Below the pieces are notes generated by a model, which was not told the origin of the DNA, did no database searches, and saw nothing but the letters and a program-made list of their open reading frames with translations. A program made the position numbers and the translations under genes. A stretch of DNA of 64,000 nt from Corallium rubrum (taxonomy: Eukaryota > Cnidaria > Anthozoa > Scleralcyonacea > Coralliidae), in assembly GCA_964035015.1 (NCBI GenBank), contig OZ035997.1, positions 11,542,036-11,606,035 of the forward strand. Reading direction: 5' to 3'. Each line of letters starts with the position of its first letter. The stretch's first letter is position 1. Shown one piece after another: positions 45,009-56,461 of the stretch.

Positions 45009-45801
45009 AAGTGCCTCTAACCCCAAAAACCTTTTTTAGCTATATCAAATTGTGGCATAATTTCTAGTGTTTCTGCGAAAACAAAATTTAATTTCTTAAA
45101 AAACTTAGCTGCATGGCACACTTCCGTGAAAATAACGAGAGTAGCGCCTTCAAGGCTTCATGCTATAAATTTCTATATCTACAGTTGCATTTGCTGTATC
45201 GTTAAAAATCTTGTGAAAAGATGGTGTTTAGTTGTGTTGACGCTAAGAAGCGAAGAAAAATTTGGGTTTATTCAGATATCGTGGCGAGCCTTCGAAAACT
45301 TCAACACTTTGCTCAGATCATTTCAAGCGTGAGAAATTCGAGAGAAGACCTGGTCAAACAAAACCGAACTATAAAAAATTAAGGCATGATCATCTCTACT
45401 CTTGCCTGAGTGCAGTCTCCACGCGGAAACGAAATACTGTGTCGGAACTATAACCACGGGCCACGGCGTAAAGTTTATATGTCCGAGTCTGCTAGAGGGG
45501 GACACATTTACTGGGACACCGGCCGAATCGATCGAATGATATGTAAATCAAAGCAGCTCAGATCATCGAAGCAACAAACATCAAAGCTATATATACCGAC
45601 AAACCTTGCGTGACGTCAAAAAGACGTCCTAAAGACCCAGGCTCCTGGTTATAAAAAATCCCGACGGCACTGGGCCACCAAAAGCCAAATTCAACACGCC
45701 ATAAAAACAGGACAATCAGTTAAATTTTTTTTCACTAAAACACTTCAAATAAAGCGTACATTCGATGAGCTGAAAATTGATTTTGGGGTTAGGGGCACTT
45801 C
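45009..45801 (+). mobile_element. THAP-bearing (P-type) transposon remnant
   Basis: Terminal inverted repeats AAGTGCCTCTAACCCCAAAA and TTTTGGGGTTAGGGGCACTT. The interior (45220-45390, plus strand, frameshifted) begins MVFSCVDAKK and later reads LCSDHFKREKFERRPGQTK. The C-S-D-H-F box and following phenylalanine are the hallmark of the THAP zinc-binding DNA-binding domain found at the N-terminus of P-element transposases. The catalytic part is absent, so it is a non-autonomous, decayed copy. Confidence 0.7.
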
Positions 45802-46524
45802 AACAATGGCGAGCCGAATCTTACTTAAACTACGATGACTTTATATCATGAATAACTCAGTTGTTTACCAATCGTAGAAAAGGCAAAAACAAATTATTTA
45901 AACAAGGAAAAAGCTCAATTTGAGCCAATGGGTCCTAATTAGTATGCGGTAAATCGGATCTGATATTTTAACTACACAACTCATAGTACAGGAGGTAACT
46001 AGTATGCTAAGGCCAAGGGTTATAGTATATAACAGACCTTTGTTTACGAACTCAAATATACAGAAAATGTTTTGAAACCCAAGTTTCAATTAATCGGAAC
46101 CAGGATGTCCTAGGCCTGCTATGAGTCAATGCATGACCATTGATTGAGCTATTATATTCATTGATTGATCTGATTATATAAGAGCTTAGGGGTGCAAATT
46201 TATATAGATATAGACTTCATATTCTTCAATCTTATTCAATTCGTTTCTTTCTTCTCTCTTTTACAATACCGTTCTAATAACGCCAACAACTATTATACCC
46301 GTATCTCGAACAAGAGCTGATTTCCCTTCAACATATATATATTTTCACTGTTACAAACGTCTGTTGTATATATACGTAAAAGGTATTATATCAAATTGAC
46401 TCGGGCAAATAGCCAATGAAAATTGCAATGTTGTTCGTGAATATTGCAATGTTGCGCGCAAAAGAACATCCGGTTTGCCTGAACCAGTCGACCACCGTGT
46501 CAAATGTTGTGATTTTTGCCACAG

Positions 46525-46628
46525 CGAAGTTTTTGAGATACCCGAGTTTGAGATAGCGAAGTTTTCGAGATAACCTAGTTTGAGATAGCGACGTTTTTGA
46601 GATACCCAAGTTTGAGATAGCGACGTTA
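46525..46628. repeat. 32-bp satellite, left part
   Basis: Copies of GAGATACCCGAGTTTGAGAT plus AGCGAAGTTTTT. The same satellite resumes at 49705 after the LINE insertion. Confidence 0.85.
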
Positions 46629-46634
46629 TTAATT

Positions 46635-46709
<75 letters not shown>

Positions 46710-49700
46710 TCAATCAAACTTTATTTACCCACGGTACTATTTCACAAAGACAAAAACTAAAATATTTACAAGATGTGATTTTCCAATAGGCCGTGCTATA
46801 TATGTATGATTAATTACATGCAATTATAAAAATAATTTATTAAGTTAATACAATAAGATCGAAGAGAAAAAAGAAAAAAAAGAAAAATTGATTATCGAGA
46901 ATTATTACCACTATTTGACACTAGAGCCATTTTGAAGGTTGACAATGAACCCAAATTTTTTATGTTAGGTAATAAATCATTCCAAGCTACAGCTCCTCTG
47001 TACGAGAATGATTTTTTACAAAAGTTGGTATATGGCCTCGGGAGTGCAAAGTTAAATTCAGCCTGCGTAGTTTCATGATTATGAAGTGTACTGGTTTTCG
47101 TGAATAAATCAATTAGGTACCATATTATTATTTACCTGATACATAGTAGTACATAATTGATTAATTCTTCTGAGACTTATATTAGGTAAATCTAATTCTT
47201 TAAGTATATCGGCTGACCTAAATTCATACCCACGCTTTGTGATAATACGTACTGCTCTATTTTGTAAACGTTGCAATTGGTTTTGAAGGGTAATTCCAAG
47301 ACAACCCCGTACTTGCGAGCAGTAATCAAAGTGTGGTTGAATTAAGGTTTTGTAAACTGTTACTATAGTCCATACATCCACAAGATCTCTTAACCGTCTA
47401 AGGACGTAAAGACCCTTGTTCACTTTCTTTGTAATTAGATCTGTTTGAGAATGCCAGGTTAAGATCTACCATCATACCCAGTGATTTAGTAACGGTTACT
47501 CGTTGAATAGGCGTATCTCCAATTCGGCAATTCGGAGTTACACTGTTTAAGTTTTTGATGTGATCCAATAAACATATATTCAGTTTTGCTTTTGTTCAGG
47601 CTCAGCTTGTTGGCCGCCATCCAAACTGAAATATTTGCTAGGTCATCATTTAACGTTTCAAAAATTGCTTTGACATCCTTACTTGCCGTTCCTAATTGAG
47701 TGTCATCAGCAAACATGTCACAAGAATTGAGCCCTGCGGAATACCAGTAATTATTGTTCGTGGTTCAGACAGTTTGCCATTGACTTGACAATACTGGGTA
47801 CGATTAGACAGATAGGACCTAAACCAGTCATGGGCCCTTCCTCTCACTCCATATAAATATAATTTTTTTAATAAAATACCATGGTCAACGGTATCAAATG
47901 CCTTTTTTAGATCTAAAAAGACAACTCCATTGATTAACCCTTCATCCATATTTTGATACCAATGGTTTTTCATTTTTAACAATGCAGTAACAGTGGAGTG
48001 GTTTAAAGCCATGTTGTGCATTTGTTAGTATATTTGCCCGTTGTAAATAGGAATAGACCTGGTTATGTGCGAGTTTCTCCATTGTTTTGGCAATTACCGA
48101 AATAATAGATATGGGTCGATAATTATCCATATTAGATTTGGGGCCACGTTTGTAAATTGGGGTGACTCTTGCATTTTTCCACTCACATGGAAATATGCCG
48201 GTGGATATAGACCTATTAAATATTGTTGTCAGCGATTTAGCAATGTAAGGTGAGGCCAGTTTAATATATAAGTTTTACTGGTAATCCATCTAGGCCTGAT
48301 GCCTTAGTAGATGATAATGATGACAATAACTGGCAAACTTCCTGTTCAGTTATATCACAGAAAATAAATTCCTGCATTGATTCACTGATGTAACTCTCTG
48401 GTGGAATAGAGCAACTTGAGATGTTTTGCGAAAGAATGAAACCAAGATCAGTGAAATGATTATTGAATGCATTAGGTATGCCTGGAATATTAACCATTTC
48501 ACCATTCTCGTTACGGATCTCAGTTATATTTTGAGATTTTTTGGATTTATGAATCAAGTTATTAATAGTTTTCCACATGTTCTTAGTATTTCCTTGATTA
48601 TCCCTAATCTCAACACTATAATGATGGCGAATGGACGACTTAATTAATTTATTATAAGAATTTCTAGCTGATTTGAAGATTTGCCAATCATTTTAATTTT
48701 TAGATTTCAAGGCCTTTTTCTTTAATAAGTTCTTATTTCGCTTACTATGAAGTACTTGTTTCGTAATCCAAGGGGTACGCTTCTTACCAATTTTACGGGT
48801 TTTAAGCGGTGCATGTTTATCAATAATTTCAGTAAATTTATTTTTCCAAATATACCACATTCGGTTAGGATCCGTGTATGAATCCAAATTATGGTTTTCG
48901 GACAATGCTATATCGCGTAGGAAATTATCTTCATTGAGATTTTTGAAGTCACGGAACTCCAAAATATGTTCCTCTCCTTTTAACGATGGAAATGACAAAA
49001 TGCCATATATTAAATAATGGTCACTAATCGTTATTTTGGAGACTCCTGCTAATATAATATTTTTCTTTTTATTGGTATAGAAATGGTCAATTAAAGATAT
49101 CGAATTCTTAGTTTCCCTTGTAGGTTCGTCTATCAATTGTTTGTATTGATATAAATTAGTAATGAAACTGAGTTCTTTCGTCATATGATCTAGATCTTTG
49201 TGTAATAGATCACAATTTATATCACCCAGGATAATGCTCTCTTTCTCTTCAATATCAATAAGCCGCAGAATGTTTTCGAATTTTGTTAGCAAGTCAATGG
49301 GTGAATTAGGTGGTCTGTACCACGTTGAAACTAGAGAAGGTTTGGTTTTATATTTATGAATTTCTATCGTAAGAGCTTCAATATCATGATGACCCAAGTC
49401 GGGTCTTATCAAAAAGTTAATTGTATTTCGTATGTAGAAACCAACACCCCCACCAGATCTATTCCTATTCTTAGAGACCCAGGTATAGCCCTCCAGGGAA
49501 ATTAAATCCAGGGGTACATCAGAATCCATTTTAGTTTCATTGATTGCTAAAATATCTAGTTGTTGTTTAGTCATGCATACTCGTAATTCGTCTATATGTT
49601 TTAACAGGCTATTAATATTAAGATTAGCAATTTTGAAGCCACGCTTATTAGGAAGTAGATTATCAAACAAACCAAAATGATATTCGGAGTTTGACTGTAT
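46629..49700 (-). mobile_element. CR1/L2-type LINE inserted in the 32-bp satellite
   Basis: Minus-strand element. The 3' end reads AATAAAGTTTGATTGA followed by (TTGA)n at 46634-46706, the short-tandem tail of this LINE group. The same satellite unit lies at both sides. ORF1 is absent, so it is 5'-truncated close to the start of ORF2. Confidence 0.85.
46960..49670 (-). pseudogene. CR1/L2-type LINE ORF2, endonuclease intact and RT broken
   Basis: An APE endonuclease lies in an intact 325-codon frame, 49670-48693 (GFKIANLNINSLLKHIDELR, AINETKMDS, LGDINCDL, TISDHYLIYG, ending KKRTPWITKQV). After that the frame shifts repeatedly: linker 48578-48261 (LSSTKASGLDGLPVK), RT motif 48130-47942 (NYRPISIISVIAKTMEK), motif A 48021-47692 ([28 protein letters not shown]), motif C 47716-47486 (MFADDTQL), and thumb 47423-47109 (LIQPHFDYCSQVRGCLG). 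Part of motif C is deleted at the 47700 junction, since GIPQGSIL is followed directly by the FADD box. The copy is dead and distinct in sequence from the plus-strand LINE at 33.6 kb. Confidence 0.88.
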
Positions 49701-49704
49701 ATGA

Positions 49705-50125
49705 GGCGAATTTAAGATACCCGAGTTTGAGATAGAGAAGTTTTTGAGATACCCATGTTTGAGATAGCGACGTTTTTAAGATACCCGAGTTTGAGATAGC
49801 GAAGTTTTCGAGATACCCCAGTTTGAGATAGCGACGTTTTTAAGATAACCGAGTTTGAGATAGCGACGTTTTTAAGATACCCGAGTTTGAGATAGCGAAG
49901 TTTTCGAGATACCCGACTTTGAGATAGCGACGTTTTTAAGATACCCGAGTTTGAGATAGAGAAGTTTTTGAGATACCCAAGTTTGAGATAGCGACGTTTT
50001 TAAGATACCCGAGTTTGAGATAGCGACGTTTTCGAGATACCCGAGTTTGAGATAGCGACGTTTTTAAGATACCCGAGTTTGGGATAGCGAAGTTTTCGAG
50101 ATACCCGAGTTTGAGATAGAGATGT
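49705..50125. repeat. 32-bp satellite, right part
   Basis: About 13 units of AGATACCCGAGTTTGAGATA plus GCGACGTTTTTA, with AAG/ACG and TTTTTA/TTTTCG variants. Confidence 0.9.
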
Positions 50126-50429
50126 CCTACTGGAAAATACCACTACAGTTTGATCACTGCTGTCTCCTGACGATCTGTGATAAAATTTATGGTCATCTCT
50201 AAAAGTTATGTCCTGGGTTTTTAGGAGCTTGATTTTCTTTGAAAAATATTTTCTGCTTTAAATTTATTTTTCAATTCTTGAAAAATGTAATTGTATACTT
50301 TTTTATGTCAAACACGCTTCGTGGTCAAACTACTGCATGTCTATCATAATATACGCAGCATATATTTGTAATGTCTATAATTGTCAGGGATGTGGAACGG
50401 ATAATGAAAAAGTGGTAAACTGACAAGAT

Positions 50430-51230
50430 CTTTAGTCATACTGGATAACCTTATCAGTCATATCTAAACTATTCTCTCTAGAGGTCCAGTGAGGACCATT
50501 CCTTATTGGTCCAGTGTTACTACTACAGGAGGAAAACAGAGTAAACTAAACTAACTTTATTCATACTGGATAACTCCATCAATAATATCTAAACTGTTCT
50601 TTCTAGAGGTCCAGTAAGGACCACCTTCATTGATCCAGTGTTACTACAGGAGGAAACCAGAGTGAACTAAACTAAACTAACTTTATTTATACTGGATAAC
50701 CTTATATCAGTCATATCTAAACTGTTCTCCCTCCAGTGTTACTACACGAGGAAACCAGTGTAAACTAAACTAACTTTATTTCTACTGAATAACCTTATCA
50801 GACATATTTACACTGTTCTCACTAGAGGTCCAGTAAGGGCTATCCCTTATTGGTCCAGTTATGTACTACAGGAGGAAAACAGTGTAAACTAAACTAAACT
50901 AAACTAAGTTTATTCATACTGGATAACCTTATCAGCCATATCTAAACTAGTTAATTTCAGCAAACAACTGACAATTATTACATATCTAAACTGTTCTCTC
51001 TAGAGGTCCAGTATAAGGACCAACCTTCATTGGTACCGTGTTACTACAGGAGGAAACCAGTGTAAACTAAACTAACTTTATTCATACTGGATAACCTTAT
51101 CAGCCATATCTAAACTGTTCTTCCTATAGAGGTCCAGTAAGGGCCATCCCTTACTGCTCCAGTGTTACTAAAGGAGGAAATGGAAGTACCCAGAGGAAAC
51201 CTGTGGTGTTTGGCATTCAACTGATATTCT
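50430..51230. repeat. About six tandem copies of a 110-130 bp SINE-like unit
   Basis: Each unit contains ACTTTATTCATACTGGATAA, TATCTAAACTGTTCT, AGAGGTCCAGTAAGG and TACTACAGGAGGAAACCAG, with AACTAAACTAAC joins. The last copy runs into CAGAGGAAACCTGTGGTGTTTGG, which also occurs alone at 54725-54750. 51231-51780 shows no feature I can support. Confidence 0.75.
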
Positions 51231-51928
51231 ATATAATTATAAGAATTCTTTCAAATGAGACAAACTTAAGTTTTGTTTCAAATGCACATTACAATTTTCT
51301 GAGCATATGCCTGAATTATTTATTGCATTGATTTGGACTTTTTGAAAGAAAGTTAGATAATAAAATACAATATGATGCACTAGGCATATGGTTTCATTAA
51401 ACTTTTAATGACATTTTGACAATCAATAAGAAACAGGTAATTTACTACAGTAGCTAGACAAAGACACCTCTCTGACATTTTTTCAAATAACAGCTAGAAA
51501 TTCTCAGTTAATGCATAAAAATCTAATTCTAAAGTGTTCTTTTATAAATCATGTTCAAATCATCCAAGTAAATAGTAATTTATACACAGTAAAAACATGC
51601 AGAGATTAATTATTTTAGGAATTGTTTAAATGACTGGCTTTACAACAGCAGCTGGATGCCCCCTGCAGTTTACAACAGCAGTTGGATGCCCCCAATTTAC
51701 AGAAAGCAAAAGGCAATTGTGGCATTTGCTTACATTGATTATTAGCTATACCGTGTAAAAAAACACTTGTGACACTGCATGTCATTGGTGCTGTCTGTGC
51801 ATGGGGCTTCCTCCAGCATCAGGATCTTGTCATCAATGAGCTGTGAACCATGCAAAGATATTGGTTGTGGCATTATGGACCTCAACAACTTTGTGGAATA
51901 CAGAGGGGTAAGACAAATTTCAGGTTAC

Positions 51929-52612
51929 AGGATACCCTAGGAAGCCATTTCAAGAAATTTGTTACCGCTCGCTCAATTTTTTTCCGATTTGTCTCAAATT
52001 TGCACCAAATGTAGTTAAGTATGTGACGGACACCATCGTATTATGCAGTAAATAAGAAATAAAATATTGTTGCAGATATACTCATCAGTTTAAAATCACA
52101 GTACCTTCGCGCCGCGGTTTAAGGCGGTCTTTGGTTTTACCAAAAAGCTCTCAATTTATCATATTAACACTTCTCAATGTTTGTTCTAAGAAAGTATGTT
52201 TGCGCGTTTTATGTATGTAAAAATTACCTGAGTTACAAGCTTTTATTTGTCAATTGCTTGTGCCACAACATAGGTCGAGAAATAAAATATCCTAGCTGCT
52301 AAACCACTACATTAATAAAAAAAATGCGAACACACTTTTCTAGAACAAACCGGCATTGAGAAGTGTAAATATGATAAATTGAGAGCTTTTTGGTAAAACC
52401 AAAGACCGCCTTAAACCGCGGCGCGAAGGTACTGTGATTTTAAACTGATGAGTATATCTGCAACAATATTTTATTTCTTATTTACTGCATAATACGATAG
52501 TGTCCGTCACACACTTAACTACATTTGGTGCAAATTTGAGACAAATCGGAAAAAAATTGAGCGACAGAGCGAGCGGTAACAAATTTCTTGAAATGGCTTC
52601 CTAGGGTATCCT
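51929..52612. mobile_element. 685-bp foldback element with about 270-bp arms
   Basis: AGGATACCCTAGGAAGCCAT begins the left arm and ATGGCTTCCTAGGGTATCCT ends the right. The arms (51929-52198, 52334-52612) are almost identical through TTCGCGCCGCGGTTTAAGGC and its complement. The loop is about 135 bp with no coding content. It splits the Kelch part of the pseudogene. Confidence 0.85.
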
Positions 52613-53284
52613 TTAACGTTCATAGATGCCATTGGAGAATTCAACACCATTGTATCCTTGCTGTGTCTTGTGGTTCGCTTCAAATTCTATCCATCATGTG
52701 CTAGCTGACTCCTGGTTAATATTCATTCTTTCCATACTATCCAGTCAACCACCCTGGCGATTGTATACCCTCCAACAACAAACATTTGTTATTTGTAAAC
52801 AAATGATGATGATGTGTGATGGTTGTAGTGGTACCCAGGCTCTCTCAGCCCAGGTGAACATTTCTACCGAATTAAACGCTGATTTTCCGTTATATCCTCC
52901 AGCCACAACAATATTTCCTCTTATGTTGCCTTGATGGGGACCTTCCACGACTTCCTCGACGTATTTCATCTTTTCTTTAACTTCAGTTGCTGTGTGTTAT
53001 TGATCTGATCTGATCTTTGATTTCGACCATCATTCGCCTGACTTCTTTCATCATTTCCTCTTGGTTGCATTGCATTTGGTTCTTTATAAGTTCCAGCTGA
53101 TCTTTCATGTTGGTCTTCATGTCGCTTAAATTCGTTTTCATTACATCATCTCCGTCCTCACTGCCATTAAACAATTGCGCATTTTGTACGCTTTGTACTG
53201 CACGTCTTTACCACATTCTTCGCACTTCACCATTCGAAACTCACAGACTTGGCACTCGTGCCTTTGCTTTAATGCTTTAATGAA

Positions 53285-53845
53285 ATACTCCTAAATCAGT
53301 GTTACACTATACTAGGTGGTTTACAGGTACATAAATAAAATTATATATTATAATATAGTACATATGATATATATTAAAACGAAGAAAAAGGAGGAGGGAA
53401 AAACAACTAATAAAATGATTTAAATATGCAAGTAATAAGAAAGTAAATACAAAATTAATCAATAAGATGGATTATAGGAGGGACTTAATTGTAGGCGTAG
53501 CGAAGGTTTTGAAGCTTGGAATACTAGATATAGACGAGAGATTACTATATGGAATCTGATTCCACGTAACTATTGTTCTGGGATAAAATGAATATATTAT
53601 ATATGTTATTACTGCACTGGATCTGACGAAAAGGAGAGGTGTTAGGCAACCTGAAAACTCTACTTAAAAGGCACACCTTCTTAGGGAAACGAATACCTAC
53701 AAGACCTTGCTGGATCTTATAAAATATAGTGTCTTGATACAGTAATCTACGTTGCTCAAGTGAGTCCCAGCCTAAATGATCAATCATATGAGTAACTGCG
53801 CTGTATCATCTCGATGTTATTAATGCCTTTCTTGGGACTCGTGCC
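53285..53845 (-). mobile_element. 5'-truncated LINE 3' end inside the pseudogene, about 20-bp TSD
   Basis: The minus-strand frame 53787-53545 reads HLGWDSLEQRRLLYQDTIFY then KIQQGLVGI, the conserved C-terminal segment of CR1/L2/Jockey-type RT proteins. Both flanks carry ACTCGTGCCTTT-CTTTAATG (53252-53273 and 53837-53860), a target duplication with one extra base on one side. Confidence 0.7.
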
Positions 53846-53965
53846 TTTCTTTAATGTTCAGTTGTTAATAATCGTCAAACATCCATCGTTTCCACACTTT
53901 GTTGGCGAATGTCCAGTTTACACTATGGCCTTGAAGAAACTCCAGCTCAACCGACTAACCACAAC

Positions 53966-54024
53966 CTCTATTGGTGTAATCACAATGGATCTTGAGATCC
54001 ATTGTGATTACGCTAATAGAGGTA
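53966..54024. repeat. 59-bp palindrome in the TRAF-finger coding part of the pseudogene
   Basis: ACCTCTATTGGTGTAATCAC then AATGGATCT faces its complement with 3-4 mismatches. The inverted copy duplicates the coding sequence IHCDYTNRG in reverse. Confidence 0.85.
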
Positions 54025-54246
54025 TAAAATCGGTCACAATTCTTGGCGATTGTCCTAAGGTTTCTGCCGTCAATTCTTCCTGGCATAAGGGACAGGTTTG
54101 TGAGTTCTGTTCCAAGTGTCTCTTAATACATGGAGTGCAGTAATAGTGTTGATTTCGTTGACACTGCATGGGATCTTTCAAGACATTCATGTGCCATGGG
54201 CAATGAAAATTTTTGTCGACATCTTTCTCAATTGTGTCTTACATCT

Positions 54247-54300
54247 AACCTCGACCAAGGTTACGAAAACATCTGTCTTCGTATCCTTGGTCGAGGTTAG
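54247..54300. repeat. 54-bp palindrome at the start of the pseudogene
   Basis: CTAACCTCGACCAAGG(T)TACGAA faces TTCGTA(T)CCTTGGTCGAGGTTAG across an 8-bp spacer. It duplicates codons NLDQGYE in inverse and introduces stops before the RING. Confidence 0.85.
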
Positions 54301-54489
54301 CCATTAGAATTCTTTTGAAACCTTCATTGAAACGAAGGTTGCTTACTAAACCTAGTCTTGTGTTAATGAGAGCGAATCTGCCACAGACAAGCAACTCTGA
54401 TTCACAGTTTTACTTTCGTTTCGCAAGGGACAACACCTCAGATGTCTCGTGATAAAAGGTCACGACCCCGAAAGTTAGCGATAAAAAAG

Positions 54490-54620
54490 TATCACGACGT
54501 TTCGATGTCAGTTCTTACATCATTATCAAGTAAAATAACTAAAAAGAACTTAGGATTTATATACAAATTGCTAATGCAAATAAGTTATGAATAAATAATA
54601 GGAATAAAATTAACAATATA
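54490..54620 (-). mobile_element. Penelope-type terminal relic
   Basis: The minus strand reads TTGATAATGATGTAAGAACT then GACATCGAAACGTCGTGATA. The same layout (TTGATAATGACTTTGAAATA ... GTCGAAATATTACC) ends Penelope element A at 61450. No coding part remains. Confidence 0.45.
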
Positions 54621-54859
54621 TCTACATAAAAAGCTTTGACTTAATTGAGTCCAACTGGGAGTTCAAAGAGTTCTGTGATGCAGTTGGTTTTTCAAAAAAA
54701 TTGAAGGCTATCCTTTCATTGGTCCAGAGGAAACCTGTGGTGTTTGGCGAATAACACAATTTATTATACAACTGCATTAAAAACTCTCCAAATAACGCTA
54801 AAAATGAGTACAAATATACAGCGATATTTTTTTCACACAATTTATCACACGGGAGACAA

Positions 54860-55301
54860 CTTACAAGTAATAATCAAGTCTGGCAAGTCTATCCTGGAAT
54901 TTAAATCCATTCTTAAGACCAACTTGTTTAAGACCCCGTTTACACGATGCCGGTACAATTTGAAAACGGAACAAAATCATGCCGGTATGCATGCAAATAT
55001 ACAGCAATAACATTTCATGTTATTTTTGTGCCAGTATCGTGTAAACGCAAGGCTTAAACGGTGTGATTTTGTTCCGTTTTCAAATTGTACCGGCATTGTG
55101 TAAACGGGGTCTTAGGAGGCATATGGTTGTTAACATTAATGACAATATTTTACTATCTATTTTAATTAAATAATCGAATGTTTAATTAAATATATATTGT
55201 TAATATTCTTTGTATAATCTAAAAACAATAGTTCCTTTTAAGACATTTTGTAAGCGCATTGAGATTTCTTAAATGCGCCTAAGAACATTATTTATTATTA
55301 A

Positions 55302-55355
<54 letters not shown>
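54860..55355 (+). mobile_element. LINE 3' end with (TTA)n tail, interrupted by a MITE
   Basis: IIKSGKSILEFKSILKTNLF (about 54872-54930) is the usual last stretch of LINE ORF2. Then comes the MITE 54931-55112, then AAGCGCATTGAGATTTCTTA and a (TTA)n tail at about 55305-55355. Confidence 0.55.
54931..55112. mobile_element. MITE with CCCGTTTACACGATGCCGG ends (copy 2)
   Basis: AGACCCCGTTTACACGATGC and the complement at 55112, with the interior inverted relative to the copy at 26619. Symmetric TTA/TAA lies outside. Confidence 0.75.
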
Positions 55356-55454
55356 TGTATATGCTTATTATTTTGTCCTGATGCAAGTCACACTACTTCT
55401 CTCGCCTTTTTAGAGTTTTCTTTTTCCATAAAAATTTGTTGATCAGAGCAGTTG

Positions 55455-55842
55455 TATAATAAATCTCTTATAAGATGTTTTGGTGTGTTTATATCGCTGT
55501 ATATTTTTACTCGTTGTTTGTATTTTGACTCGCCTTGAGGGCTGGTCACTGAAATACGGCACAAGTCGTAAAAATTTACAGCGATACTACACACCAAAAC
55601 ATCTAATAAGATATAAATATATTGTCAGTACGGATACACGGGCAATATTCGTCTCGCGTCGGCAACGCAATGGTGATGAAATCGTTGCGTTTCCCTCGCG
55701 GGGAGAAAATTGCTTGTCCATCGTGCCTCGACGACGGCAACGCAAAGCTTCCCGCAATCGTTGCGGAAAGTTCAATGCATGCAACGCAACGATTCTGCAA
55801 TCGTTGCGAAACGGCCAACGTTACGCCCGTGTATCCGTAGCT
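55455..55842. mobile_element. Two adjacent hairpin/MITE elements
   Basis: The first (55455-55618) folds by CTTATAAGATGTTTTGGTGT against ACACCAAAACATCTAATAAG. The second (55629-55839) has TACGGATACACGGGC ends and CGATTG/CAATCG-rich interior arms. The frames across it on both strands are not supported as genes. Confidence 0.6.
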
Positions 55843-56056
55843 TTAGTGTTGAAAGACCAGATCGTGAGAATCAACATTTAAGTTAACTGTGTCATTGACT
55901 CACTGAGTTGAGTCCAAGTTGAGTCATTTAAGGTTAGCGATTTGAATCGAGTCGAGTCCATTCTAATTGTAAAACTGTCGAGTCGCTAAAAATTGCAACT
56001 CGGAGGCCGAGTCATTGATGAATTGAGTTGTTAGCTTTATAGCTCCCCACCCCATC

Positions 56057-56190
56057 CGAGCCTCAGTAGCTCAATGTTAAGCCACTTGTCTAGGTTGTCA
56101 CTAGAAGATTGCGAGTTCGATATCTGTCTAGGGCTCATTTTCTGAGAAAACGTCTACTAAATATCGTATCACATCACATCACATCACAGC
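56057..56190 (+). mobile_element. tRNA-derived SINE
   Basis: CAGTAGCTCAATGTTAAGCC (A-box-like TAGCTCAATGTTA) is followed about 40 nt later by GCGAGTTCGATATC (B-box-like GTTCGANNC). The flanks GAGCCTC and GGGCTC could pair as an acceptor-like stem. It ends in (ATCAC)4-5 at 56170-56188. Mutated anticodon arm and tail say SINE rather than tRNA gene. It lies 120 bp before exon 2 of the cysteine-rich gene. Confidence 0.6.
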
Positions 56191-56310
56191 AAACTCTCAA
56201 ATTAAATCACAATGAACCACATGCATGTATATGTACACGATATGCAGTAACTGATTAGAACTCATAAAATGTATTACATGTACTTATATTATTTAATCCA
56301 TTTTATCTAG

Positions 56311-56461
56311 CAATGTACGCTCGTGCAAAATTGCGTGGAAAAAGCAGCAAACGCCAGCAAAAGCTGCTATTATTTTCTGAATTTGGTGGATGAAAAGTGT
56401 GGAACCGCATCATCATATTGTGATAAATACAAGCAAAATCTGATCAAGGATTGCACAGCAG
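56311..56461 (+). CDS. Cysteine-rich exon 2 of the secreted protein gene
   Basis: The exon is 151 bp, acceptor TTTTATCTAG (56301-56310), donor GTAATTAA (56462), phase 0 to 1. It reads QCTLVQNCVEKAANASKSCY then YFLNLVDEKCGTASSYCDKY and KQNLIKDCTA. Cysteines fall at C-x5-C-x10-C-x10-C-x6-C-x10-C. Only this frame is open. The C-x10-C ... C-x10-C pattern recurs in the next exon. I do not recognise the family. The expected fold is short helices pinned by disulfides (inference). Confidence 0.55.

Larger units (their letters stand above)
51780..54304 (-). pseudogene. RING - TRAF-type zinc finger - coiled coil - Kelch pseudogene
   Basis: Read on the minus strand from MANLDQGYEDRCF (54304). A RING finger at about 54215-54060 keeps DPMQC, NQHYYCTPC and QTCPLCQEE but has CPWH where CPxC is expected. 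Then RIVTDF, and DLKIHCDYTNRGCG from a TRAF-type finger (54000-53950). Then HECQVCEFRMVKCEECGKDV (about 53270) and a Gln/Glu/Met-rich coiled coil (53174-53000). Then Kelch repeats (NIVVAGGYNGKSAFNSVEMF, about 52900; YNRQGGWLDSMERMN near 52740; KVVEVHNATTNIF at about 51890). Stops, frameshifts, a LINE insertion and a foldback insertion break it. Such RING/B-box/Kelch proteins are ubiquitin E3 ligases; this copy cannot be functional. Confidence 0.75.

Noticed and set aside
53814..54143. Plus-strand 109-codon frame with an HCDYANRG stretch
   Set aside because: This is the inverted duplicate of the minus-strand TRAF-finger coding sequence created by the palindrome, not a plus-strand gene.
55480..55881. 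133-codon frame rich in Arg
   Set aside because: It crosses two hairpin elements and is matched by frames on the other strand.
56057..56135. Functional tRNA gene
   Set aside because: A- and B-box-like motifs exist but the acceptor and anticodon stems do not fold cleanly, and an (ATCAC)n SINE tail follows.
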